A stretch of DNA of 64,000 bases from Rhynchopus euleeides (taxonomy: Eukaryota > Euglenozoa > Diplonemea > Diplonemida > Diplonemidae). Made by a program: the position numbers and the translations under genes. How positions within the stretch are numbered: position 1 is the first letter of the stretch; every line of letters begins with the position of its first letter. This document shows positions 43,034 through 52,935 of the stretch, in pieces. The stretch covers positions 1,922,001-1,986,000 of the forward strand of contig OY723282.1 in the NCBI GenBank assembly GCA_963210315.1, in the 5' to 3' direction. The notes beneath the pieces are model-generated. The model worked only from the letters and a program-made list of their open reading frames with translations. It ran no database searches and was not told where the DNA came from.

Positions 43034-45032
43034 ATGGCACAAGATGCGCCGCACTGGTCGCTGCTGGGGGGCGACGAGGGGGACACCCCCACAGCAAGGC
43101 CCAACAGGCCGCGTGCCAGGTCACGCCTGGGCAGGAGCTTTTCCGGAAGCATCCCCAGCCCTGTCGCTGCAGATGCACAGCAGGAGGCGCCGCACTGGTC
43201 GCAGCTGGGGGGCGACACAGCGGGGGTGGATGAGGGGAACTCCCACATGCCGAATCCCATCAGGCCACGTGCCAGGTCGCGCCTGGGCAGTAGCTTGCGG
43301 GCCAGTTCTCCCCTCGGCAGGAGCATTTCCGGAAGCAATCCCAGCCCTGTCGCTACGCCACCGCCGCAACCCGCTGCAGATGCACAGCAGGATGCGCCGC
43401 ACTGGTCGCAGCTGGGAGGCTGGTCTGCAGATGACGATGCTAGATACACGCCACCGCACGCAGTGTGTGCAGACCAGGTGAGGGTCAATGTGCAGGTCGA
43501 GAAGGAGCAGGGCACCTGTCTCTGCCTTGTTGCGATGGAGAAGGCCGCCCCGATGATGTTGGTGTGTGCAGCCATATGGGCTGTGTTCACAGTGTTCATG
43601 ATGCTCAACATCCTCATCGGTGAGACGATCGATTACACCACATCCCTTGACGATAATCAAGATGCACTGCTGTGGTACATCATGGGTTCCATGGCGATGG
43701 TTATCGTCGCGACAATGTCGTACTGTGCGATCGAGAGTGCCTGCAAACGCTCTGGATCGGCTGCCCTTAGCGGTGGTCTCCAACAACCGGCTGGCTACTT
43801 CACAACGTACCTTTTCATCGCGTGGCTCACCCTGATGATCATATACGGCACCTTCGACCCCACAGGTCACTTGCGTCCGCTCCAAACCCTGAGGGATCAC
43901 GCCACAGGGGAGCGGTCCCTCGTGATGGGGTGCATGAGGGACGCCGCCTACACCCACATCACCCTGCCGCCCAATGAGAGCTACTTCGTGCTGGCTGACC
44001 CCGAGTGGACAGTCGACTGGGGCAGCAAGTTGTCAAAGAGCGAGTATGGCTGGACGTATCTCTTGGTCCCCCTTGTCTACCGTGGCCCGGTTGACGGGTG
44101 CAGCTTCGACCGGAAGATCTACGCTGCGTGCATCGCCAAAACAGCAACTATAGAAGGGTGCTGGCTGGCCGACAAGCAGCGGGGGCGTACACAGCCCTGA
44201 GGCGCAGCAGGGCTGTGCAGTATTGGGGTCCTGGCGAGCATGCCAGACTGCGGGGGCTTGTCAGTGGCATCGACATGGACACACAGGTGGTGGAGTTCAA
44301 CTCCCAGTCACTGGAGGAGGCAAAGATGGAGATCGCCTACCGGGAGAACCAGAGGCACGAAACGATGCTGAGCCTGGCTGTCCTGTGGTTGGTTGTGGCC
44401 TTCGTAGGCTACGCCTGGTCAGCTGTGTACCTGGTCCGTCGCAAACTGACGGAGCTGGAAGCGGAACAATGGGCACAGCAAGAGAAGGCTGAGAGAGCTT
44501 CTTCTGAAAACCCTGTTCTCCACGAGTCGCTGCTGCACTCTTCGGTATGCGCCTCTGCGGGGTGAGAGATGTCGTTTTGTCGTTTGTTCGTCTGCTAGAG
44601 GGAGCCTGAGAAGGTCGGGGTGGGTCTCCTGTTTGCGATGTCATCTCGAAGTGGGTGCGGTCAGCAAAACAACCGATGTGGCGTGTCCTTGCGTGACAAT
44701 TTATCGTCACATCGATGGAGTGGGCCACACTCAAAATTATGAGTGTGGCCCACTCCATCGATGTGACGATAAATGCAGCCCAACTCACACCGAATCTGTG
44801 CGCCTGCCAAGAAAAGCTACGACCGTGGCCTCCGGCGGCTGGGGGCGGAGTCCCAGTCCCCCCATGTGACATGTCCTGCTCTTGCACGACTGCACCTATC
44901 TGACTGCCCGCCATCTAAGCTTTAAACGCCGGGCCCCGCTTCCGCGACAGGGTACCTTTTTATGACTTCACCACCCCCACCCCCACCCCCGCCATCTCGA
45001 ACCGCCCACCCTCGCCGCACTCACAGATATGA
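43034..45032 (+). pseudogene. Four-pass membrane protein, member 3, frameshifted
   Basis: Starts at the conserved ATG (43034). The N-terminal region has three APHWS units and several SRLGxSF units. The reading frame breaks near 44187, where one C is missing in GGGGGCGTACAC relative to the other copies. This removes about 130 residues, including the fourth membrane segment, from the main frame. The remaining sequence (44188-44544) stays intact in the other frame, and the donor TTCG|GTATGC and terminal exon (45027-45032, Ile-stop) are preserved. Either a very recent pseudogene or a homopolymer-adjacent sequencing error; raw reads would decide. Confidence 0.7.
44699..44774. repeat. Perfect 35-bp inverted repeat with 6-nt loop
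   Basis: Arms 44699-44733 and 44740-44774 are exact complements around AAATTA and contain TCGTCACATCGATGGAG and GGGCCACAC. It lies inside the last intron of the unit 3 membrane gene, next to a diverged GC-hairpin unit (about 44825-44870). Confidence 0.9.
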
Positions 45033-46820
45033 CGCTGCATCAGAGAAGAGCCCACAGCGCCCGCTGCCTCGGACTCTGGGGCTGCACCGTGATGCACACA
45101 TCTGCACCAACAAAGACTGCGATCAAGACCCCCAGGATTCTGCTGAACCTGTGTGGGGATGCGGGCAGGCGAAAGGGCAGAAGGCCAAGTCCCAAACCTC
45201 ATGCCCAGCAGCGGGACTCCTCCTCTCCCTCGTCAGGCACTAGCGGGAGAGTGTTATGCGGTTCGGACCGGCCTTGCTGCTGCACGCTGTCGAGAACTGA
45301 AAGTGATGTGAGTCCAAGGCACTTTGCTGTGCACTGAAGCCGAACCCAAGCTGCCCCACTGGGTGTGCAAGGGTGTCGCTGGAAAAAACCCCCCCCCCCA
45401 TTTGCCATGTAATACCGGTGCCCGGGTTGCCAGCCAAACGTTAAAAATATGAAATAGTTTTGCTGCCAGTTTGCCTCACACTTGGGTGGGAGATGGGGTG
45501 GTGCCGTTGCACTGCCGCACTGCCGCACACCCCCCGCCGAGGATGGATGCGACGAGGTGCCCGTGCCGAGCACATGGAGGTGTTGGGTGAGTAACGAGCC
45601 CTGGCAAGAATATTCGACACTTTCCCCTTCAAAGAGTGTGTCTGGATGAGTGTTGTCTAAAAGCGCTGACGCCCCACCCCCTCATCCTTCCGTGTTCTTC
45701 AGCTTCTCTTCTCTACCACCCCTTCCCCGTACTTTACGCCCTCACCCTGCCAGTCAACACGAACACTGTGCCCATCCCTGTGTCTGTGGATGAATTGGAC
45801 ACAAGTTGGGTGGGGGCGGTGCGCAAGCTTGCCATGGAGCGTTCTGAATCGCTCGATGCGACCAAGCACTTCCTTTCTGGAAACTGCTCAAAACGATCAA
45901 AGAATCGCTCGAAGCAGGGGCCTCTTGATGTGGGAAGTGGCACACGTGACCCTATGTCCGGAGCTGGATGCTGTCACTCTCCCTCCCAGTCTGTTTGTGT
46001 TGCCATTCAACGAGATAATCGCTTTGGGAACACCAACGTTGTTCCGTAGTTGCTCGGGCTCGACCCGACGATGTTTGCGTACAGGATGGAGTCTTTGCTA
46101 TCGTACCGAGCACGGTGCGACCTGGGTTATTTCCTCCTATTATTTGTAGGTGAAGTTGCCGGAGTTTGCCGAAAATTTGCCGGTAGCAAAGATCCTGTCC
46201 AGCGTAAAGGAATACGAAAATATCTCTCTGCGACCCTCCGGTTTGTTACTCTCGCTTTTGTTCTGTTCTGTTGAGGCTGTTCTTTTCCGCATCTCTTTCC
46301 CGAATGCCCGTGATGGCCCCCTCCCCTGTCTACACGGTGGCCTCGCCAGGGCTTTTGACCAGGCCTGTCCCTGGTCAAGAAAGGGCCTGGTCATGACGAG
46401 GGGTACAGAGCAAAGTTGGCTGCGACCTCCCTGGTCAATGACCTGTGGCCTGGTCAATTTTAGCACATTCATGATGCGTAAAAATGTAGGAGTGCTTCCG
46501 ACGACCTTGCTTCTTCTGTGTTGTCGAGCTATCTGATGTTCACATGTGTTCCACACCCACATTAAAGCAGCAGGCTCTAGGGTTGTGGAAGCGTCAACGC
46601 ATCATTGATTACTGTGAGGAAGAAGGAATCACGGTTGTTACGCTGTTGGCCCGGTAAATCTGGTCAAAACCCTGACGAGGCACCGTGTGCGGGTCCACAC
46701 ATACACGCCCCATTCTGTTTCGAAACAAAATAACGGCAACCCCGGGCATGCCTTGACGGGGTTGGCCGAAGTCCCCAGGACACAGTGTTTATTGAATCCC
46801 CCCCCGCCCCCCCCCCCCCC
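45033..46820. other. Unit 3 spacer
   Basis: After the terminal exon, a plus frame to 45243 contains a CTNKDCDQ...WGCG Cys-rich stretch that may be 3-prime UTR. The FDRPF block occupies about 45700-46010 and ends at a stop just after the unoccupied MITE site. A half MITE is at 46148-46195. Around 46320-46460 are three CCTGGTCA repeats. The region ends in a C run before the TA element. Confidence 0.45.
45700..46047 (+). pseudogene. Conserved coding-like block, unit 3 (empty MITE site)
   Basis: Frame YHPFPVLYALTLPVNTNT through SVCVAIQRDNRFGNTNVVP runs uninterrupted across the position where unit 1 carries the nested MITE pair, then stops at TAG (46047). Product unknown. Confidence 0.45.
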
Positions 46821-46822
46821 TA

Positions 46823-47970
46823 GGGGGGGTCAAATGGGGGTGACAAACACGATTTTTCAAAAAACCGGCGCAGAGGCCCCAAAGCCCCCGTAAACCCTCC
46901 AAACCCCCCCAGATCGGTCCGGAAACCCATCGAACCCCACTTTTCCACCATTCCGGGCACCTCAGGTGCCCGAATTGGGGTACCTAAATTTTGTGCCACC
47001 GTTTGGTACCGGACAGTGCCACTGTGTGGGAGGTTGGAAAAGAAAATGCCCCAACACACCACATCTGAGGGTTGCAATGCATGTTGCTTGCCAACCACGT
47101 CATCCGGTGGGTGTCAGGCGCTATGTAGGTGGCATGAGCCAGGTCTTCGATGTGTTCTGGCTTGTATATGTACCTCCCTGCCTGCGGCACAGGCACTGCC
47201 TTTGTCCCCCACACCAGCCACAGAGAGCGTATTGTACTCGGTCCACGGTTGCTGATTCATTGTGATGCGTTGTATCCTCGAGTGAACGTCACACACTAGT
47301 GGCACCACCACCCGCCATCCGAGAGCTGTATTGACTTTGCGCCCTTCCGTTGCATTCACCTCGCCACGCATATTGCACCGTTCAGTACCAGTGCTCTTGG
47401 GCCAGGCAAAGTAGACCGCAGCAACTACCAATTCTGGCACAATGGGTACCACGACAGCGCACTTCGTGTGTTCCCGGAATGTACAGCTCGTGTTGCAACA
47501 GTCGTTGTCAACACATCCCGGTTGTGGAGCACTGCTGCACAGGAATCACACGACCATCTGGACTTGTTCCGTACCTACAGGCAGCCTCCCGGTGCATGGT
47601 GGCAGGGAGGTACATATACAAGCCAGAACTCATCGAAGACCTGGCTAATGCCACCTACATAGCGCCTGACACCCACCGGATGACGTGGTTGGCAAGCAAC
47701 ATGCATTGCAACCCTCAGATGTGGTGTGTTGGGGCATTTTCTTTTCCAACCTCCCACACAGTGGCACTGTCCGGTACCAAACGGTGGCACAAAATTTAGG
47801 TACCCCAATTCGGGCACCTGAGGTGCCCGGAATGGTGGAAAAGTGGGGTTCGATGGGTTTCCGGACCGATCTGGGGGGGTTTGGAGGGTTTACGGGGGCT
47901 TTGGGGCCTCTGCGCCGGTTTTTTGAAAAATCGTGTTTGTCCACGTAAAAGGGTGGCATTTGACCCCCCC
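46823..47970. mobile_element. Long-inverted-repeat TA element, copy 2
   Basis: Same 1148-bp length as the 5172 copy, differing at only one base that I noticed. TA at 46821-46822 and 47971-47972, again inside C runs. It splits the SDPLSAEEQ block of unit 3 between TTATTGAAT and the CCCAGCGACCCC segment; units 1 and 2 show that block without the insertion (about 35815-35840 and 42058-42082). Confidence 0.85.
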
Positions 47971-48259
47971 TACCCCCCCCCCCCCCCCCCCATTAAACCC
48001 CAGCGACCCCTTGTCTGCTGAAGAGCAGTCAGCGGGCATGGCAACCTTGCAGCGAGTTGGAACAGGGAGCCGGTGTGCTTTCCATCTCAGAGCGGCTTGC
48101 CTTGTGCGTGCCACTCCCACTGTCGCGAGGTGAATATCCCGTCCCCTCCTGATAGTGTGGATCACTCACCCACATGCCTGAAGGAAGGGCAGCCCCCAGA
48201 CAGCCCGGACACACGGGGTGTGGGGGTGGAGGGGGGTTTTTTTTGAAGTTCAAATTGCC

Positions 48260-49207
48260 CAGGGTATAAGATAGACTTTTTTTCTGGCGCCGTTTTCCGG
48301 TTTTTCTGGTTTTGAAATTTTTCGCGCGCGCCTTCGGCGCGCGCGACCCGCGCAAACCCTCTCAGAATCACACCTAACACGGCTGGACCAGGCTCTGCCG
48401 AACAGCAGTGGCGTGTTGCTCCACGCAGCTCCCCGAAGGGACGGAACTGAGCTTTCAATGCGTCCACGTACTGACGGAGCGCGGCTTCGCATCACCTCCC
48501 GCATCAGGACAAACCCCCCTGAGGGTGCTGCTCTGCTGGTACGCCTCACGAAGGGCAACTACCTTCATGGTCGAGCTTGTTGCATGACCACCCCCTTGAG
48601 GCAGTCAGTCAGACGATGCGCACAACGTGCGCTCATGCGAACACCAGCGGGTGTCTCCAACACTGCACAAATCGCGGTCCCGCCAGAACCCGAATCCGTC
48701 GATCCTCTCCAAAGCGGACATGCACTCCCGAAAACATCGGAGTTTGCATGTGCCATCCCCAGCAAGGCAAACGTGCTCGAGACAAGGTCGTAGCTTGCGT
48801 GGATGACAGGGTGGTCCTTGGCAGTGTGCACCGCAACGAGATTGAGTGCATGCGCTCGGCAAGCCGCCCAGAAGGAGTACGGTGCGGTCGGAATGATCAA
48901 GCTACCGGAGTATCTCGAAACTTCAAACAGGGAAGACCCGCATGACGAGGACATCACCACCCACCGGGTCCCGCTGGGCTCCTTTTCTCCGCTTCTCTGC
49001 TTTCTTTTGACTGTTTGAGCTCCGTGCGGATCACGATGGGGTCACTTTCCATATTTTTTTGGCTAATGTTCCCACTGGTTGACTGTCACAAAGGTTCCCC
49101 AAAAACCGGCGAAAATCCGATCGGCCTTTTTTTTTTTTTTCCAGAAAACCGGAAACCGGGAAACCCTGGTTTTGAAAACCGGAAAACCAGACCTATCTTA
49201 TCCCCTG
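48260..49207 (-). mobile_element. hAT element remnant with CAGGG ends
   Basis: 948 bp between CAGGGTATAAGATAG and the complement of CAGGGGATAAGATAG, with further inverted CCGGTTTTCC-rich arms. AATTGCC is duplicated on both sides (48253-48259, 49208-49214). The minus-strand interior encodes a hAT-type transposase fragment. A CG-rich hairpin with a CTTCGG loop lies at about 48312-48343. Confidence 0.75.
48565..48960 (-). pseudogene. hAT transposase fragment
   Basis: 131-codon frame containing FWAACRAHALNLVAVHTAKD followed by ASYDLVSSTFALLG. The C-x2-H-x-L-N-L motif with downstream hydrophobic spacing is the signature of the hAT transposase zinc/RNase H region. The N- and C-terminal parts are missing or degenerate, so the copy is inactive. 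The fragment supports the hAT assignment made from the ends of the surrounding element. Confidence 0.7.
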
Positions 49208-49214
49208 AATTGCC

Positions 49215-50802
49215 GGCACCTCACCGTCATCGTGACTGCTTTCCCACCGATGGTGCAGGACTGTCCCCGTTTCTTCGTTCAATGCAGGAGTGATGGTTCA
49301 ACACACCAGGCAGCCTTGCTGCGTTGTGCCGGGCTTCATACCATGCTGTGTGCAGTGCCCTTTTCGGCCTGCGAGCATCTCCTCCCCATGCCCCTGTGGC
49401 TGCAGTGTGTTCGGGCAGAGTTTTTGCGAGCCTCACGGCATAGGTTGACATAGACGCTGTGTCCTGGGGTGTTCAGTTCAGACACCGGAGGGCCTGCATC
49501 ATGTGGATCCTTGCGGGCATCTCATTTTGCAGAATTATCCGCCTGGACGGAAAGTGTAGCTACATTCTCGGGCGCGCAGTAACAAAGGGAATGGTCCGAG
49601 TGAATATTTGCGTGGGTGCTCAACACAGCATTGAGACAGCGAAGTGTGCGGGTCTGTCTTTTGCACCCCCACTCTACTCAGGTCAACTCTGTGGTTCCTT
49701 TTGTTCTTCTCCCATGCAGGATCCTGCACCAACCCCACAGTTGTATTTTGGAAAACGCACTCGAAACCACCGCAGCCCATTTGGACTCTACTTCTGAACG
49801 CGATACATCGATGCGACCGAACGCAGCCCCCCTTTTTTTTCACTACAATAAGGGCTGGTTGCAAACACACGAAACCCTTTCGTGTTCCCTGAGGAACACT
49901 CGCTTCGAGGAATGAGGCATCTGGCTTTGCTTTTCTGCACTTTCGAGCGAAATCCTCCGACTTGCCTCCTTCTGACACACGTCCATGGCACCCCGTCTTG
50001 GCGTGTTTTATGTCATCTGGGGGACTTCGCTCTACTGCAGTAATTAATAACCAAGCCCAACTGAGTGTGCGGTTGCCAGCGAATTGTCTGTGTGGAAGCG
50101 TCAACGCATCAAGAAAACGGTAGCAAAGTGCAGAACGAGCGCAGTGACACCTTTTGGTGCTCATATAAAGGAGTCCGGAACTGTTCTCCTACAGTTTCTG
50201 GACAGGGTGTCTACAATTTTAGCTGGATCTTGCGACCCCACTCTCTGCGCCACCTGATAGAGTGGTGTACACAAGGAGTAGGGTCTTGCGGTTCCAATTG
50301 AAGAACATTCGGCACGTATTGGTTTGTTGGATCGTTTTGCTGACACTTCACGATCCAGCGGGGTCACAGATGGTCACAGATGGTTTTTGGGTGCTTCAGA
50401 ACGACTGCCTCCACCTGCTGTGTGCAGGAAGAGGGTGGGTGTGGGCCCGGCGGCATTCAAACCCACTTTTGAGAAGCCTCCCCGTGTGTCGCACAGGTCT
50501 TCTGTTGAGAAGAGGGCGCGCACAGATCCCTCCCTCACAACCGCCCCCCTTGCGGGCTGACCCCCGGTCGGTCACGACCCTCGCATCCAAGTTGTCACAG
50601 GGCCTGCCCCACCCCCCCCACCCCACTTGTTATATATCGTTGAGCTGTGCTGGTCGGCGTACCTTGCTCTGCACATTTCCCGATTATCCTGATCCAAATC
50701 CCCCCCCCCCCCCCCTCCCATTCACAGGTGCCCGTTGCCACACCACAGGGCGTGGCGCCCAACACGGCAGTGCGGTGCCAGGTGCGGGGAGGTGTCGGCA
50801 GC
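49215..50802. other. Cyclase upstream region and leader
   Basis: Contains the CCCATTTGGACTCTACTTC leader block (about 49775-49830) and a GTGTGGAAGCGTCAACGCATCAA repeat (about 50090) related to 41395 and the transposon interiors. The stretch CGTTGAGCTGTGCTGGTCGGCGTACC (50639 onward), a C run and the acceptor TTCACAG ending at 50727 are homologous to the leaders of the membrane protein genes. An upstream non-coding or short coding exon is likely. Confidence 0.5.
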
Positions 50803-52935
50803 ATGGAGTGGCTGGAGGGAGTTGTGTCGATGGACGGGCGCCTGGAGGGTCGGGAACGTGCTGACAGGCGGTTGCTCTTCCTCTTCGCTGTCGTGTTGTC
50901 CCCGATTAGCATAATTCTGTTCATAATGACGACGGCTGCTATCAAGCCGCTGCCCCCGCTGCTGTACCCATTCATCATCCTCTCGATAGCGAGCAACATC
51001 GCAGTGTCGTTGCTGGCTGTGTGCAAGGTCTCCCTGACGAAGCTGCATCAGAGACTGTATGTTGTGTCCTGTGCGGCGTCCACCATCGCCCTGGACCACC
51101 ATATGCACACCATAAGCACCTCCAGCATGTGGCCCCTGATGGTGCTGCTGGCGGACCTTGCTCTGACACTGCGTCTCGGTAGGAACTTCTCAGCGTGGCT
51201 CATCGGGATCACGGCCATGTGGGTGGTGGTCAGCCACTTCGAAAGCACGCTGCGGCTGGGGCTTTTTGACCTGCCTGGCACAGAGAGTCAGGAATTCCGC
51301 CAGGAGTTCCTGCGTGAGCAGTGTGTGTGCGACAGCGCGCCCTGTCCTGTGCATTTCAGCCTGGCGATGCAGGAGATGTGCCTGTCTCTCTTTGTGCTGC
51401 TGGTGGACTTCTTCGCCACGCGTGGGTTTGCAGATGAAGCAGAGAAGGAGCAGGCGGCGATGGCACGGACCATTGATACTGTGGAGGCGATTGCCAAGCT
51501 GCTGGCGGGGTACGACGTCGACACCGTGGCGGAGATGCTGCAGGAGGCGGAGGCGGAGGGGCGGCTGCCTGCAGCGATGCACGAGGCGCTGCAGCGCCTG
51601 GAGCAGAACCTGCGTGCGTACCGTCCGTACCTCCCGGAGGCGCTGTTCGAGACGCAGGACGAGGACTGCCGGTTTGCTTCGCTCCGCGCTGCGCCTGGCG
51701 CCATCAACGAGGAGGTGGCGATTGTGTTCACAGACGTGCGTGCGTCCACATCCATCTGGGAGGCGGCACCCGAGGCGATGAAGAAGGCGATGCAGACGCA
51801 CAACATGGTGATGCGCGACGCCATCCGGCTGCTGGGCGGGTACGAGGTGAAGACAATCGGGGACGCCTTCATGGTCGCCTTCGAGGAGGCGCGTGTTGCG
51901 GTGGACTTCGCGCTGCTTGTGCAGGACCGGCTGCTGGATGCGGAGTGGCCTGCTGCGCTGCTGGAGGTCCCGATCTGCAACCGCTCAGAGCTGTGGGGCG
52001 GGCTGACGGTGCGTGTCGGTGTGAACCACGGCCCTGTGACGCTGGAGACGAACGCCCTGACAGGGCGTGTCGACTACTTCGGGCACACTGTCAACGTCGC
52101 TGCGCGCCTCGAGGGTGTGTGCATCCCCGGTGCGGTGGCCGTGCCTGCAGACCTGTGGGCGCAGGTGGGCGGCTCGTGCCTGCCTGCTGTGGCAGGTCCG
52201 GCAGTGCCTGCCGACCTGAAGGGCGTGAGTGAGGCCTTGCCCATGCGTCATGTGTGGCCTGCAGGCCTGGCAGGTCGGGCACACTGCACAGTGGAAGACG
52301 GGTCGGAGTCCGGCAGCACTAGTACCACGGTGTCGCTTGGTGAGACAAACAGCCGGCGGCGCCACAGCCACAGCCGGCATGTTCCCCTCTGCGACAGGGA
52401 CGCCACGATCGGGTCTTTGACTGCGTGCAGTGTGGTGGACATCGCGTCGTCGAACCACATCAGCCAGGCCCTGGAGGCTGTGATGCCTCTGCTGCAGCAG
52501 AGCCGCGGGACCCTCATCACGCTGCTCGGGGAGCACGTGTTCGTCGGGTGGAACCTCGTGCAGGCTGTGCCTGTGCACGCAGAGAACGCCATCAGCTTTG
52601 CACAACGCCTTGGCCGTTCCCAGTGGGGCACCGACACCACGCTTGGCCTTGCGAGCGGGACGGTGCACCACGGGGATGTGGGCACCGCATCGCAGCGCTT
52701 CGTCACTGCTGCAGGGTCTGCCGTCTCAGCAAGCCTGCGGATATGGAACATTGCACGCGACAGGGCCGTGCCCTGCCTGTACACCACTGTGGGGCACAAC
52801 TGCCGCGAGGCCCTGCAAGCGGAGCTGCATGCGGACAACGTGGTGCTCCCCCCCGGCTGCACTGCTGTGTACCGCCCAGGCATGTCGCTAAGCGTCGACC
52901 GTCGACCCAGTGATTTTGGGTTTCCCCCCCCATAA
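50803..52935 (+). CDS. Six-pass class III adenylyl cyclase with two cyclase domains
   Basis: 710 aa from the first ATG; the frame is open back to the acceptor at 50727, so an upstream exon may add residues. Six hydrophobic segments occupy about 22-225 with a CVCDSAPC loop before the last. The first cyclase homology domain (about 300-470) has both metal Asp residues (Asp311 in FTDVRAST, Asp354 in KTIGDAF), adenine-specifying Lys350 and Asp424, and the transition-state pair Asn431/Arg435 in NVAARLEG: a complete ATP-type active site. The second domain (about 538-690) keeps the fold pattern (GTLITLLGEHVFVGWN, GTVHHGDVGTASQRFVTAAGSAV) but lacks the metal Asps, so it is probably regulatory. The product should make cAMP at a membrane. 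The last 19 residues are encoded by a transposon inserted at 52877; the older ending was probably Leu-Ala-stop. Confidence 0.88.
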   Translation: MEWLEGVVSMDGRLEGRERADRRLLFLFAVVLSPISIILFIMTTAAIKPLPPLLYPFIILSIASNIAVSLLAVCKVSLTKLHQRLYVVSCAASTIALDHHMHTISTSSMWPLMVLLADLALTLRLGRNFSAWLIGITAMWVVVSHFESTLRLGLFDLPGTESQEFRQEFLREQCVCDSAPCPVHFSLAMQEMCLSLFVLLVDFFATRGFADEAEKEQAAMARTIDTVEAIAKLLAGYDVDTVAEMLQEAEAEGRLPAAMHEALQRLEQNLRAYRPYLPEALFETQDEDCRFASLRAAPGAINEEVAIVFTDVRASTSIWEAAPEAMKKAMQTHNMVMRDAIRLLGGYEVKTIGDAFMVAFEEARVAVDFALLVQDRLLDAEWPAALLEVPICNRSELWGGLTVRVGVNHGPVTLETNALTGRVDYFGHTVNVAARLEGVCIPGAVAVPADLWAQVGGSCLPAVAGPAVPADLKGVSEALPMRHVWPAGLAGRAHCTVEDGSESGSTSTTVSLGETNSRRRHSHSRHVPLCDRDATIGSLTACSVVDIASSNHISQALEAVMPLLQQSRGTLITLLGEHVFVGWNLVQAVPVHAENAISFAQRLGRSQWGTDTTLGLASGTVHHGDVGTASQRFVTAAGSAVSASLRIWNIARDRAVPCLYTTVGHNCREALQAELHADNVVLPPGCTAVYRPGMSLSVDRRPSDFGFPPP

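Larger units (their letters stand above)
31974..50727 (+). repeat. Three-unit tandem segmental duplication
   Basis: Three head-to-tail units, roughly 31974-36487, 36488-43017 and 43018-50727. Each carries in order: membrane protein gene, a CTCACAGATATGA acceptor exon, a conserved FDRPF...LDTSWVGAVRKLAMERSE block, a SDPLSAEEQASGMATLQR block, and a leader with CCCATTTGGACTCTACTTC. The last leader runs into the cyclase gene. Units differ mainly by transposon insertions: a nested MITE pair in unit 1, the Transib-like element in unit 2, and the TA and hAT-like elements in unit 3. Confidence 0.75.
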
